NCBI GenBank assembly: GCA_030144725.1
Contig: JASKMD010000029.1
Coordinates: 15,162,280 to 15,226,279 of the forward strand
Length of the DNA stretch: 64,000 nucleotides
Direction: 5' to 3'
Source: Haematococcus lacustris
Taxonomy: Eukaryota > Chlorophyta > Chlorophyceae > Chlamydomonadales > Haematococcaceae
Shown: one piece after another, positions 10,501 to 21,390 of the stretch
Layout of the letters: every line of letters begins with the position of its first letter
How positions within the stretch are numbered: the stretch's first letter is position 1
Notes under the pieces: model-generated
Database searches by the model: none
Told to the model about the DNA's origin: nothing
Seen by the model: the letters and a program-made list of their open reading frames with translations, nothing else
Translations under genes and position numbers: made by a program

Positions 10501-13500
10501 GGACTCCACACAGATAAAACACCGCTTTGTAGAGGTCCACACTTAGTGTTCCACTGCAATGATGGCTCTAGGTTGAGGACCAAGGTGCTGTGTATGTGTA
10601 TGTCTATGTCAAGATACACTGACACATACACAGCATGCCCCACACCCACGCCCCAAAGCCACGCTTGCATCTTGCAAGACATCAAAGTGATTTCAATAAT
10701 GTGTGGAATGAATGGAATGAATGGAAGGCTATGGGGCTATAGCTGTGTGCCTACCATAAAGCAGCGCACGCCATGCGTTTGGTATTGAGCCTCCCAATCT
10801 TCGAAGCTCACAGCACTCAATTCGTAGTCCTGAGTGTAGACCACAACCTGGGGCCAGCCACACCAGATGGCAAGCAGACACACCAGATGGCATTTCCATC
10901 ACTTTATGACTGGCAGCCCAGCATAGCATGCGCTGGCAACGCTCTGAGTAACATACTAACCAACGACGAGTATGTGTTGACTATGCACCTGCTCGAGAGA
11001 GCTTGCTGCACGCTTGCATTGAGGACAGCTGCCACCATCTGCCCAATCCTACCCGGCAGGCCAGGGGTTGAGAAAGGCAATCAGCGTCAGTCAAGAGCAC
11101 CTCCGCCTCACCTGGCTCTCCTTAGCATACGCTACACTAGGCAAGGTCGCCACGGGCAGGGTGCGCACGTCAAGGGCACAGCTCACGTGCTTCCAGCCCC
11201 GGTGCACGATGTGCAGGGTGGCCAGTTCATCATCATTCAAGACAACTCGCTCGTTGATTACGGCCAGCTTCACCTGAGATTTACCAAGACAACACAGTGT
11301 GTGCGAAGGAGCACAAGGAGCAATAAAGGCAGACAAACACAAAGAACAGGGTGCATGCAACCAGCCAGCATCCCGCAATGCACCATTGAGATCATGCTGC
11401 CCGAACATCTAGTTTTGCCTGTATGCCATAGTGCTGCACAGCACCTGTGGCATGCTTGTTGTGATGTAATGTGTTGATGAGGGAGGCTTAGACCACTCAC
11501 CAGGAACTCACCACCTAGCAGCTCCTTAGTGCACTCCTGCAGCGCCCTGCATACAGTCTCCACGCACTGCGGGCCTCCCTCCCTCAACACCGCGCGCATG
11601 AAATCAGCACACACAGCCTGTCTCTGTGTGCTGGAGCTCTGCCCATGGCTGGGTTGGTCTGTGGGGGGCACTCGCTCCCATGCCCGCTGAGCCACACTCA
11701 TCGCCACAAAGACGCCTAGTGTCAAAGCCAGGGTCAGGACCGTTGTCCCAAGGCTGGTCATGGATAGAGGTGAGTCAGCAGACGTGGCTGTTGCACCTGG
11801 CCGACCCTCCAGCAGGCCACAGGCATGGCCCCAGTGCAGAAGTGTGGACCCCCATGCCTGCTGCAATGAAAGCGCCCAACCAACTTTGGTTGGCTCGCGA
11901 GGGGTGAGAAGTGTGAAAGCCTGCTTTGCCATGGTCAGGACAAAAATGGCATAGGCAACAGCCCTTGTGTTGCCAGGATAGGCAGAGGGGGCAGCACCAG
12001 CGGGGATGTGGGGCCTATAGGCCAGGGCCAGGGAACGCAGTGCCAGGGACACCATGGTGTAGGACAGTGCTGGTGCGCAGACAAGGATCACCAGACTGGA
12101 CAAGGTGAGCCTGTCTCTGCATCGACGCCCGAGCTGCAGTGAGCAGTGCATGCTCAAAACCGCTGCCACCTGTGCGCATACAACACACACGACCCCCAAG
12201 CCTTGTCGCACCATTGCCGAACTCACTGCCATTCATTGTGCAGGGCTTGTGCCACATGTACATTGGAAGCACTACATCAGGCCTCCCTCTGGCAACTGTC
12301 AAGCCTTGCCCTGGTACGATACGTTCTTGTCCAGCAGCACGTCACCCACCTTGAGAAGGAGCATGGCAGCAAAGCAGCGACTATCAATCCCCAGGCAAGC
12401 CCAGCCCCCCGCCAGGAGCACCAGCAGCAAAGAGGCAGCTGGGAAGGGGAGGGCCAGATGACCGTTCAGCGCAGCTGCAGCCCCTGCAGCAGCCACTGCC
12501 CCAGCACCAAGGCGGAGGGCCCACAGCCACGGAGCCCAACACGCCCCACGCCCTCTCCATGCTGCAGCTGCCAACCAGCTGGGTTGCCTTGATATAATCT
12601 TCATGCTTGACCCGGTATCTCTGTCTGGTGCTTCCGGGTAGTCAGCACCTAGCCTTTGCCCTGCTCCTCCCTTCCTCCAATGCTGCACACCCAACCAAGC
12701 GTGGGCACAGCCAGCAGTCCAAGCACAGCCAGCAGCCAGCAGCCAGCACTGGGCAGTGGCGGGCTGTGGTGCTGTGTAGGCACGATGCCCCAGGGTTGTG
12801 AGAAGGATGGTGTTGGAGGCAAGTTCGAGCATCAGCAGCAGTGGAGGGAGCTGGGGAGGAAAAGAAGCTGCGTTTCCATCCATGGGGAGAGGGCAGGCAC
12901 GTTGAGTACCAATGTGGGGTGGCAAAGGGAGGGTATTGCCGCTGCTGCTGCGCTCATCAAATGGCCGCTGCCGTTGCCGTGCGAAGAGTCGCTGTGTCCA
13001 TTTCCAAGCCCACATGTCGCTCCACTGGCCCCTCGACACTGCGGCTTGGCTGACTCTGTCTTCATCTCCACACTGCTCTGTGCCTGGTTGTAACCCAATG
13101 CCCGGAACTGATCCCGCACAGACAAGGCTGCTAGTGTCTATTGCTGGCAGCAGCAGAGTGGCAGAGCGTGCGGTGGGGCTGTAGCCAGGCCCAACAGCCT
13201 CAGGGAAGCCTGCACAGGGGGGTGAAGCTGAGGTGGGCGGTGGGCCTTGACCGGCTGCTGCTTCTATACCATGGACAGGCTGGCTGGCTGGCTGGCTGAT
13301 GTTTAGCTGCTCAGGGACAGTCATGTTTGAGCCAGAGGGCCACTCCTCACCCTTCCATTGGTTGCTCTGGCGTGCAGTGTTGGTGGCTCTGGGGCGGGGA
13401 CGTGGCGGAAGTCTTACAGTTGCTGTGCCTGCCTCCAGTGCAGGTGACGGGCCTCTTGAGGGAGGGGGGTTGAGATCACTACCATAAGCATGTGTGGTGT

Positions 13501-16500
13501 GTTGCAGGGCTGCATGTAAGGATACTGGAGAACCTGTAGTGGAAAGATGTAACCCGTCCCTGTCACTGCTCAGCCGGCTGGAAAGCTGGATAGGGCTTTG
13601 CTCTTGCAAGGAATGCACCAGCCGAGCACTGCCATTACCAGCATAAGTATCACCGCCTGACAGCTGGGCCTCACAAGGCGGGTCAGGCACAGGGTGTGGG
13701 TCGGGGGAGCTGCTGCCAGGGTTGCCGGTTGGCGCTAGGGCCTGCATTTCTGCTGAGGGGCGGAGCACGTCTACCACCCGACGTGGGCGTGATAGGGAAG
13801 GTGGTTGAAGCGAGTGAGACGGGCTAAGCAACACTTCACACTTATCTAAGGCCGTGGGGCTGCAGGCTGCCAGGCTGGACAGCGATAGGCAGCTGCCGAA
13901 TGAGGCGAGGTGAGCCTCTAGAGGCAGCTGCCCCAAGCCTAGGCTGTTGCTGGCAGAACTGAGCACCTGGGAGGCGCGGCGCAAGCGCTGAGGGGGCGGT
14001 GGCTGCACCCGGGTGGGAGGCAAGCTAGGTGCAGAGCCAAGGGATGGGACTGCAAGTTGCCCAGGCTTGTTTGGTGTTTGGGCATCTGGGCAGCTTGACA
14101 CTTGCCCTGCAGCCTCCTCGTGTGACCCTGCTGCAGACCGTCCTCTCACCATTGACAATGCCGATGGGCCAGACGGGGCCCTTCCAGTAAGCTCCAGGTG
14201 CTTGGCCAGCCCCACCAAGTCTTTCTCAGAGGCCCAGTGTCCCCGGCCTTGGGACCGCAGTGTGCCCGACGGCGAAGGTGCAGGGTGAAGGGAGGACTGC
14301 AGCAGCAGCCTAATGTCCACAGAACGCCGTCCATTTATCCTTGGTGGCGTACTTACACTGGCGTTGTCACAGGCTGAACTAGAAGAGGTGGGAACGTCCC
14401 AGCTGGCCATGACCATGCTGCTGCCATCCACCATCCCGCTTCCCCGGTGAGCAAACCGCCTCAGGTCCAAGCTGCTGCGCACGGACGACATGCCTCTGAA
14501 CTCAGGGGCCAGCTCAGCCAAAGACAGCTGGTGGGGGTGCAGCAACCAGGGGCTGCTGGTGAGTGCTGGTGAGTGGTGGAGCTCGGGCTCATGCCAGGTA
14601 GGCACCGTGGTCAGGGGGAAGAGCAGGCATGATATGGCCAGCAGCAGCCAGTAATGGGGATCAGAGACCAGTAGCTGCCATAAGTAGGCCGAGGGTGCCA
14701 GGGTGGGGAAAGCCGCTGAGGGAGAGGAGACCAAGGTGTGCAGCGATTTGAATGCCAGGGTCACGGCTCCAGCTTGGGCCAGGTGCACCCGCCCTGCACA
14801 TCAGTAGTGTTGGTGATGATGCCCTCTGCAGGGCCATAGGGTCATACTGGCCTTGCGCTGCTCGGCACATAAAGGCTCGGCACATAAATCAAAATCCTAT
14901 GATCCCTATATAGCATCAGTACCGCGAGTTGCCTTAAAGAAAGCAGAATCAGGCATTGCGAAGTAAGCATCTGACCAAGCAAACACGTAAACGGGGTTCA
15001 TGCATGGATACACCCAACACTTGATGTGGTGTCAGGATTCGTCAAGATTACTTCGTCTGAATAGCTTATGACATATGACAGGCACCACCGACTTTGCACA
15101 TCGCAGAGCAAGGAAAACCCAGCAGCAGCAGCAGATGGGGGTGAGGGTGACCTGGCATCCGGGGTGACAGGCATGAAGCTCAAGCGCATTGCGCCACGCT
15201 GCTTACCTGATTCCTGGTGCGCAAAGAGGCTGAACTGCATGACCAGCAGGCTGTGGAACACCAGTTGCTGCAGGTCAGGGGATGCCTCTCCCCCAGCTGC
15301 TCCATACCCTGCCCATTCAAACAGGACCAGAGCCATCCGGCTTGCCCCACACAAGCACCTGGCATAGGCACACCAGCAGGCAGCATGTGGCACAGCACAA
15401 AGCCATGGGCAGCACCATCGCAACTTAAGGGTCAGCGGAAGCAGTGCCAGGAGCTAAACAGGCAGAAAGACTGTCAGCATTGCCGGCACAACTGCACAAC
15501 AGGCAGCAAGGCAGCGTTCCCAACAGCAGCTTCACATTAAGCATCTGCAGAAGTATGAGAAAAACTGAGGCACATTGTTATGCGATGTCTTTGCTCTGTG
15601 CTGTCACAAGTCTGAGTCACATTGGGGTGCCCCCTTTGAGCTGTAACCATCATGTTCATCATGCCTATTCCAGGCTTGCCACAAGGCAAGCATCAGCGGG
15701 CAGCAGGGGACAGCAGCCGCATGAAGAATGACACAGTCTGCTCATTTGCATGCATGTGTCAGCCCTTGCCTGCTCCAGGTATGTTTGATAGGCCACACTT
15801 CACGGTCAAGGCTGATCAGGCAGCTGCGTCAGCAAAGGCTGTCAAATCCGCCCACCCAGGACCGCAGCAGGCAGGTGGGTGTGATGGAGGGAATGCAAGC
15901 TGGGGAGAGCAAGCTGAGCTACAAGTGGCTGCAAGACTTAGCTCACTTAAGACCCAGGAGCAGCAGCAGGTTGAGGTTGAGGACCCCCTTTGAGCTGTCA
16001 TCAGCTTACATGCGTGTCATGCCAATTCTAGGCCATAGCCCTGTCACAAGGGTCAGGCAGTAGTGTAGGTGGAAGGCGCCCATGCCATGTGCAGGGAGGG
16101 GGACTGGAGGGACTGCAATGCAGCGCTGAACATGCAGCGCTGAACATGCAGCGCATTGGGGATAGCAAGCTGAGCTAATCTCACCAGCTGATGCAGTTGG
16201 CCAGGCGTCTGTGACGCACGTAGCTGGCTCCTCCCAGCGCAGCAAACAGGAAGTGGGCAAGCAGCACCACCGCAATGGCAATGCCCACCATGGTGGATGG
16301 CGAAGTGGGCCAGAGAGCTAGCAGGTTGAGTGCTGCCTGTTGGCGGGGCGCTCTGTCCAGAGCAAATACCAGGAAATGCATGCCGTGCAGCAGCTTGATG
16401 CAACACAGGCGCCACAGGTATGCGCGGCTGAGGGTCTGGGTGTTAACAGGTTCGGGTGGAAGGTCGGTGGTCGTTTGTTGTGCCTTGGCTAGCTTGGGGT

Positions 16501-19082
16501 CCATTCGAACGCTGGCCCTGCCTGCACCACACGACTGATTGGCAGCTGAGACGCCAGTGGCTGAGTGGGAGGATGGCAGCTCACTGGCATTGGAGACAAG
16601 GCGCCTATGCGCTGGGCTGCCAGGCTGTGGTGCTGAGCCGTGTGGCGCTGCATGTGGTAGCAGGTCACGGGAGCGTCTGCGGGGCTGCTGGGATGCTTGA
16701 GCGGCTGGGGTGATATGGGACTGGAAGGAGGTGGGCATCAGAACATCAGCGGATGGCTGATATCGCGGCCTAGCGAGGTAGCCTGAGTATATCCTGCGCA
16801 ATGCCAGTATCAGACAGCAGCAAATCATGGGCCATAGCAACAATCATCTTGCTCCACAGCTGATGTATAGACAGCAAGCACCTTGCTTGTTGTAACAGCA
16901 GATGGTAAGGAAGGTAAGGATCACAATATGTGGCAACATTGCCAACACACGTCAATCCAGCTTTTGTTGCCCTGACAGAGGACAATGGCAGTAGCCTTCC
17001 TGGCATCTGTCCCTGGCGTTCCTGCACTTGCCAGGACCCCGCATGCTGTAGCGCTACCCACGCGTCAACACAAACGTCAACACAAGCCACCCAAGGCCCA
17101 GCAGCAGCCCGCTACCGCACAGTAGTGTGTGCCCCCCTTCTTGAGCTGTCATCAGCTTACGCTTAGTGCATGTTCGTCATGCCAACTCCACATTATAGCC
17201 CTCCGGGGTCAGGCAATGCTGTAGGTGGTAGGCGACCATGACCATGTGTATGCCATGTGTATGCCATGTGCATGGGAACTCCACACAGACAAAACACCGC
17301 TTTGTAGAGGTCCACACTTAGTGTTCCACTGCAATGAAGGCTCTAGGTTGAGGGCCAAGGTGCTGTAGCGCTACCAAGGCAACTCACTTGTGTACTATCA
17401 GTGCCAGCAGCAGGACCATGACGTAAAACTCCCCCAGCTGTGTGGCACCCAGCAGGCTGTTCAAGTTGCTAGGTAGCCAACGACGGGGGCCTGGCGCCCC
17501 TGCAGGGCACACATCTGGCACTGCCAGCCCAGGCATGCCTGCACGCCAGCTGCTGCTGTGTCGATTGCTGGCCGGCAGCCAAGCGCTTAACCCCACCTGC
17601 AGGTCATACCGGCAGTGGCGAGTGCCGTCAATGCAGCGGTGAACATGCAGCATGCTGAGGAGAGTACGGCAGGCAGAGCATGCTGGGGGTGCGGTTTGCA
17701 TCCACAGCGGCAGCTCTCCGTTCACAGCAGCATGTGCTCAACTGGGTGGCCAATGCTGGGGTGTGGGTCCTGTTCATTGAGTCCTTTGGGTCGGCAGTGA
17801 GTCCTGGCCGGAGTGCCCTTTGGTCGGAGTGCCCTTTGCCCTTTGGTCGGAGTGCCCTGTGCCCTTTGGGAGTGCGAGAGTGAGTGACATCGCCTCCTGG
17901 GTATAAGTAGGAGCTCAGCAGGTATTAGTAGGTATGAGCCTAGTGGCGCAATGCCTCCGAGGAAGCGGCCCAGTGCCGCGGAGCAAGATCCGCTTCCGAT
18001 TCAATCCGGTTTTGGCAGCAGTATTGGTGACAAGGGCAGGTTGTAGTGCCTTCTAACAGCTGAGAGGGCCCTGGCTTGAGCTGCATGCGGCTGCAAGACT
18101 GCCCACCCAAGGCCCAGCAGCAGCACCAGCTTGTGGCACAGTCGTGCGAGCCAGTCTCCATTGAAGCTGTGCCAGCTGACGTTATTGCATGTCTGCTACG
18201 GGGTCAAGCAATTGGGGGTCGGCACCCACAGTCACAGGGACACCATGGAGGTGCATTGTGACTGGCCAAGGCTGTGTGCATGCAGCTTCTCACCAACTCG
18301 TAGCCAAGGATCATCAGCGTCACCATAGGGGTAAAGGTATCCAAGTCATCCTGCACACCACACCATGGACATCACATCCAAGCAACCATCAGGTAACACG
18401 CCAGTGTGTGTGTGCCATGATGGTGGCCATCATTGCCATGATATGCCTACTGCCTGTGGGTCGTGAAGAATGCCTTGAGCTGGGAGTGAGTGTTGAGGCA
18501 GTCATGCCGCCACACACCTGGTGGACTACAAAGAGAAGGGCATGCCACAGAAGCTTGGCCTTTGGAGAGGTGTTCAGCCAGGATAGCCCCGCATGTATGG
18601 ACAGGAGACACAGTAGACATGATGAAGTCATGTGCATTGCTACTGTCGTCAGGTTGAAGCGCTGGTGATGCTGCTCATAGGAGCTGCAGGATAGCAACGG
18701 CCACACTGCGCCCGCCAGGTTCCAGATGATTGGGAGCACCAAGGCCAGCAAGGCAATGCGCTCAGAGAGACCCCAACGTGCAAGGCGTGCAACTGCAGGT
18801 TAAGGGAGCAGCAATAGCAGCTGAAGGGCAAGCCAGCACCAGCATAGGAAGTGACCTCCCAGCACCCTCATTCAATGGGTGACTTGTATGGCTTGCACGG
18901 CTCACCAGCGGCGATAGCCGTGTCAATATCGAACAGAGACGTGGCAACCAGCACAGCTCTGCGAGGATGTGGGATTATGGTGCTATGGGTGTGGGATGGC
19001 AACATGGTAGGGGTAGCAAGGGAACAAACCTTAGCAGCACACAGCACCATAGGTATGCGGAGTCCAATATTTGCGGTCTCAT
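1569..19082 (-). CDS. Multi-pass membrane guanylate-type class III cyclase (3' partial)
   Basis: Nineteen exons were traced on the minus strand, all with agreeing phases: 19082-19030, 18958-18906, 18792-18518, 17596-17388, 16793-16185, 15358-15207, 14793-12323, 12169-11501, 11273-11112, 10847-10755, 9457-9242, 9001-8741, 7481-7334, 7122-7057, 6689-6586, 6066-6046, 5782-5651, 2071-2002, 1604-1569 (about 1933 residues so far). The first 1500 residues hold a dozen or more hydrophobic segments and a long low-complexity loop. DILPQHVAASLTRK (about 1655) is the linker typical before cyclase domains. The domain begins at about 1795: LFADIVGFT and VETIGDC carry the two metal-binding Asp (about 1809 and 1853), HSGRVMSGIVG follows, then RYCLFG and DTVNTASRMEST with the transition-state Asn and Arg. 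Glu in VETIGD and Cys in RYCLFG are the pair known for GTP rather than ATP. The product would be cGMP made at a membrane. C-terminal exons were not found and may lie left of the window. The introns are full of Fanzor debris. Confidence 0.82.
2440..2660 (+). repeat. Dispersed repeat Y, copy 1
   Basis: Sequence around gcaagcatcagcgggcagca and atgaagaatgacacagtctg is repeated at 8375-8520 and 15605-15815. It opens with ggggtgccccctttgagctg, a variant of the start of the Fanzor-A 3' module, so Y is probably a rearranged derivative of that family. It is intronic in the cyclase gene. Confidence 0.6.
2940..4847 (+). CDS. Fanzor-A protein lacking RuvC-I, spliced frame open
   Basis: This is the longest Fanzor-A reading frame here. 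Exons 2940-2985, 3067-3134, 3247-4004 and 4151-4847 join in phase to about 522 residues. The start is MAKKKHKKDPGKKLK (basic). A proline- and acid-rich low-complexity stretch follows, then LRQLKYFCMFFANPNFKTC, then after the last intron GRVVLVDEHRTTRVSS (RuvC-II-like, Glu expected to be catalytic), RGMMWCP (degenerate zinc-ribbon position), a K/P-rich linker and DRDCNSALNMQRIGE (RuvC-III-like, Asp), ending KAKVQQQQPAEAQ. No xGIDPG-type RuvC-I motif is present. RIVKLYAK is readable just after the last acceptor in another frame, which suggests a deletion removed the RuvC-I region and shifted phase. The copy sits in a cyclase intron in antisense orientation. It is likely nuclease-dead; an extra intron around 3398-3450 is possible. 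TnpB/Fanzor family by motif only. Confidence 0.6.
4021..4150 (+). repeat. TGACC-type repeat inside Fanzor-A intron
   Basis: Runs of ACCTGACCTTAT and then pure TGACC end in the acceptor CTGCAG. The unit is the complement of the GGTCA array at 37150-39080, which also ends at a CTGCAG acceptor beside a Fanzor-B copy. Confidence 0.75.
4848..4965 (+). ncRNA. Fanzor-A 3' module, candidate omegaRNA region
   Basis: Directly after the stop lies a conserved block: ttgagctgtcatcagctta, then gtgcatgttttgtcatgcca, then gggtcaggcaatagtgtagg. The same order follows the RuvC-III coding end in the copies at 1078, 5215, 10350, 15990 and 17130, and on the other strand at 25400 and 26120. In TnpB and Fanzor systems the guide RNA is read from the 3' end of the gene outward, so a conserved non-coding tail is where it would be expected. 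RNA function is inferred, not shown. Confidence 0.4.
5040..5335 (+). pseudogene. Fanzor-A C-terminal deletion derivative plus 3' module
   Basis: GESKLSYKWLQDSSPKTQEQ and VEAQ-stop correspond to the ends of [17 protein letters not shown] in full copies, with the middle missing. The 3' module follows from 5215. A sister copy is at 15840-16095. Confidence 0.55.
5341..5510 (-). pseudogene. Fanzor-B fragment (zinc-ribbon/linker region)
   Basis: The minus strand reads LVRPVWSQRHARLMRGLLWC followed by HEVPPNLPSPPPAQ, matching the region between RuvC-II and RuvC-III in the B copies at 19.6-20.3 kb and 36.3-37.1 kb. Both ends are cut. Confidence 0.55.
7542..7912 (+). mobile_element. Minimal Fanzor-A derivative: 5' module fused to 3' module
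   Basis: Positions 7542-7792 match the 5' module of the copy at 287. At about 7793 the sequence jumps to the 3' module (catggcatacacatgcgatg onward) and ends at CCAAGGTGCTG (about 7908). All protein-coding middle sequence is missing. The form is that of a non-autonomous, MITE-like derivative and it marks the two element ends. Confidence 0.65.
8375..8620 (+). repeat. Dispersed repeat Y, copy 2
   Basis: The gcaagcatcagcgggcagca / atgaagaatgacacagtctg block seen at 2440 is repeated here in the same orientation, within a cyclase intron. Confidence 0.6.
9700..9992 (+). pseudogene. Fanzor fragment with RuvC-I-like motif
   Basis: The frame contains TQIGVGIDPGVYPCG, where GIDPG fits the RuvC-I position (first catalytic Asp), then SGQLVNNSRRDTERWLG and WEVYLDPRWARQRLWLYGAQ, and stops at 9992. 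The spacing looks compressed, so internal deletions are likely. It is in a cyclase intron, antisense to the host gene. Confidence 0.55.
10076..10592 (+). pseudogene. Fanzor-A C-terminus with an inverted internal block
   Basis: The plus strand 10217-10349 encodes [20 protein letters not shown] to KAQQQPAMAQ-stop, with the 3' module following to CAAGGTGCTG at about 10589. The coding piece that should precede it, PGRWLDRDCNAALNMQRIGE, is present but on the minus strand (10076-10213). A segment of about 140 bp has therefore been inverted in place. Confidence 0.6.
15605..16190 (+). pseudogene. Repeat Y copy 3 with Fanzor-A C-terminus and 3' module
   Basis: Repeat Y (15605-15815) runs into a coding tail like that at 5040 (gaatgcaagctggggagagc ... 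acccaggagcagcagcaggt) and a 3' module (15990-16095). A further scrap reading RDCNAALNMQ lies at 16108-16160, directly beside a cyclase splice donor (16185). Confidence 0.55.
17085..17373 (+). pseudogene. Fanzor-A extreme C-terminus and full 3' module
   Basis: Sequence encoding KPPKAQQQPATAQ-stop is followed by a complete 3' module with the doubled GTGTATGCCAT unit and the CAAGGTGCTG end. The element end lies about 15 bp from a cyclase splice donor (17387). Confidence 0.6.
17774..18003 (+). mobile_element. Fanzor-A 5' module, solo copy
   Basis: This copy starts near agtcctttgggtcggcagtg, has repeated cggagtgccctttg units and the TATA-like tataagtag, and ends inside the MPPRKRPSAAEQ-type coding start at about 18003. 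Confidence 0.6.
18066..18235 (+). pseudogene. Decayed Fanzor-A C-terminus
   Basis: Coding resembling RLQDCPPKAQQQHQLVAQ continues past the usual stop, and a weak match to the 3' module follows (gaagctgtgccagctgacgt, gggtcaagcaattgggggtc). It is strongly diverged. Confidence 0.4.
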
Positions 19083-19600
19083 CGCAACAATTCGGAGTGG
19101 GGGGGGTCCACCTCAGCAAATATAGAGGGTGTTGGCGACCCGCTACACAGCAGGAGGCGCTTCACAAGGTGGGACAGTGTGCTTTCCACGTCAATTGTTG
19201 CACGGGCCAATTAGGCCGGTTGCAATCCAGGCTGCGCCGCGTGCATTGCTGCTCTTGGTGTGCTACCTAAGCTGATCAACTGGCTGAAACATGGCTGAAA
19301 TGTAGTTTCCATGGTGATGGATAAGGAGATGGTGGATATTTCCACGCAGTAAAAGTAATGTAGCCTGTATCTCTATCCTGGGAAGCCCTTACACGTCTCC
19401 ACTACAAATAATGACATCTGGTACTGTGTCCCTAGCCTAGGTGCGAGTCAGGCAAACAAAACTCATTCAACAAGGAACAACATGTTTGACTGTGGGTAAT
19501 CTCACTCAGCTACTACAAACAAGTTGAAGCGTCCTCGATCGCACCCTTGATGACTACAAACCCCACTCCGGTGGCACGTCCATTCCAAACAACTGACTGT
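19083..19600. other. No recognised gene
   Basis: This is upstream of the proposed cyclase start and AT-richer than its surroundings. It could hold the cyclase promoter and 5' UTR; no clear motif was found. Confidence 0.35.
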
Positions 19601-19606
19601 GTAAGG

Positions 19607-20340
19607 CTGACAGCCTGTGTAAACATGCTAGGCCCTATGGGTTGTTGCGGGCCCGGCCATCAATACCACGCCGGTACTCCGCAGCCCGGTGCAGCCGCTG
19701 CCTGACCTTGGGCAACCGGTCATTGACCCGCTTGTAGCCCTCCTGGTACTCCTTGCCAATGGGGGGCAGAGCCTAAACGTCCTTCCAGCCGCACAGCTCC
19801 AGGGGGGGCTGCATGCTCTCCCCATTGTGCTGGAAGTTGAGGCAGTAGGTGGTGTCCCGGTCCAGCCACCTGCCCCAAGGGGGGGCCTGGGGTCGTGGGC
19901 CAGGTGGGGGCTGGGCAGGGGGAGGGGGCGGCACCCCATGGCACCACTTCAGGCCCCGCACACACTTAGCATGCCGCTGGCTCCAGGCTGGGCGCACAAG
20001 CCGCTGGTTGACCTGGCCTGCTGGGGGTACCTAGTCTGCGGGCCTAGGCTGGTCAGGCGGCAGGTGCAGCTCACATGGCTGGCAGGCTTGCACAGACGAG
20101 CTGACACGGCTGATGCGGAACTCATCCACGATCACCAGCCGGTCAGGTCTGGCCAGGCCAAGCCTGCTGGGCTGCTCCACCACCCTGCGAAACCCCTCCC
20201 GCACCGCCCCCGCCTTCCACCCACCCTGGCTGAAGTTGCCCGCTGCCAGGAACACCGCCACTCCCCTCTCCTCGCCGTAGTGTGCGGAGGAGCTGCAGGT
20301 GAGGCCTACAGGGCGCCTGCATCCATGCCACTATAGATGC
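19607..20340 (-). pseudogene. Fanzor-B copy with two nonsense codons
   Basis: The minus strand reads GVAVFLAAGNFSQGGWKAGA, then RLVIVDEFRISRVSS (RuvC-II-like), VRPAWSQRHAKCVRGLKWC and GRWLDRDTTYCLNFQ (RuvC-III-like). TAG replaces the Trp codon found after RPAD in the 36-37 kb copy, and a second stop falls after CGWKDV; the frame otherwise continues to RGIDGRARNNP-stop. The 3' tail ggctgacagcctgtgtaaac is shared with 36316-36372. The RuvC-I part is absent. Confidence 0.65.
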
Positions 20341-20379
20341 GGTCAACATCACAGCATTCCATGGGCAGCTCAACTAGGG

Positions 20380-20960
20380 CAGGCTCGTGTGTTGTGCACT
20401 AGTCATTTCTCATGCTCCTGGCACATGCTTAACCATTAATTGCCTGATGAGGCATGTGCATGGCAGTGGGGTGGGTACTGCTAGTGGCCACCGTCTGAAG
20501 CACGTGACTCAACACCTACAGGTGCCTGACAAGCTGGACAAGGCGGTGCTGTCTGGCTCGGTACTGCCCCTATGCCTGGACATGCTCATCCTGAGTATCA
20601 CTGGAATGCATTCAACAGCAAAGCTGCCTCGGGCCCTGCAGCCGTTTTCAAGAATAAAGATATCAAGCCATCCAAGGCTCCCTTGTCAGAGACTACTCAG
20701 GTCTGTGTTTATGGCGAGCCCTGTGTTTGGCATAGCTCCTGAGCAGCAAGCAAGCCAGGTTCGCCTGCTTCCATGAACAAGCGAGCATGCTGCAGCAATG
20801 CTGCACTTTGCTCTGCATGTGCATATGAGTCAGGAGCAATCTGCGCCACCATGTAAAGCCGTTGCTGCTTCTTCAACAGCAACGTCGACAACCTCTTATG
20901 CTTACAGCCCTCGTGCTGGTTTAGCCCCTACAGCCCCCATGCAACACCGTTCGAATTTCC
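20380..20960. other. Unassigned stretch
   Basis: A plus-strand segment at 20521-20640 reads VPDKLDKAVLSGSVLPLCLD after a possible acceptor (ctacag). It has no recognised family and no partner exons. Confidence 0.25.
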
Positions 20961-20964
20961 AACT

Positions 20965-21366
20965 TGGAAAGGCTACTGCTAGTGTGCCTAATGCCTACTT
21001 CAGCTCAGCCATTCTGGTGTGTGTGCTTGTAGCTAGAGCTCCCCTAGTAGCTTTAACCCACACACATCCCCTTTCTGAGGGGTTCGGTATTTTGTTATGT
21101 TGGGGACGACATCTTGTAGCTGGCTACCGCTGCAACTGGCGCCGGCTCTTGCGCAGCAGGGCCTTGTCGGGTATGATCACCCAATCGGGTATAAATCGGG
21201 TATGATCATCCTCGCCTGTCTCACCCGGCTTTGGGCGGCCATTCCAGTAGCACAGCTCAGTGGGGTGTGGGACTGGGCCAAGTGCACAGCTGCGAATGCT
21301 TAGCGCGGCTGACACTTCCCGGTCCTGCACATGGGTGTGGGAGACGCATGCAAAGTCATATGCCAT
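20965..21366 (-). pseudogene. Fanzor-C C-terminus and 3' flank
   Basis: The minus strand reads DREVSAALSIRSCALGPVP, TELCYWNGRPKP and DKALLRKSRRQLQR-stop, parallel to 32604-32796. The flank at 20965-21123 shares blocks with 32460-32603 (tctggtgtgtgtgc; cacacacatccccttt). DRD is followed by E instead of V and N is changed to S, so it is degenerate. It lies just upstream of the carboxypeptidase start. Confidence 0.55.
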
Positions 21367-21390
21367 GTCGACAGCTGGCCCGCAAATGCG

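Noticed and set aside
12139..14288. Several plus-strand frames across the cyclase exons
   Set aside because: They are shadows of the 823-codon minus-strand exon, whose ends splice in phase on both sides.
17600..17660. Plus-strand VNAAVNMQHAEE resembling a RuvC-III motif
   Set aside because: No flanking Fanzor blocks occur around it and it directly precedes a cyclase exon acceptor on the other strand. Chance resemblance is as likely.
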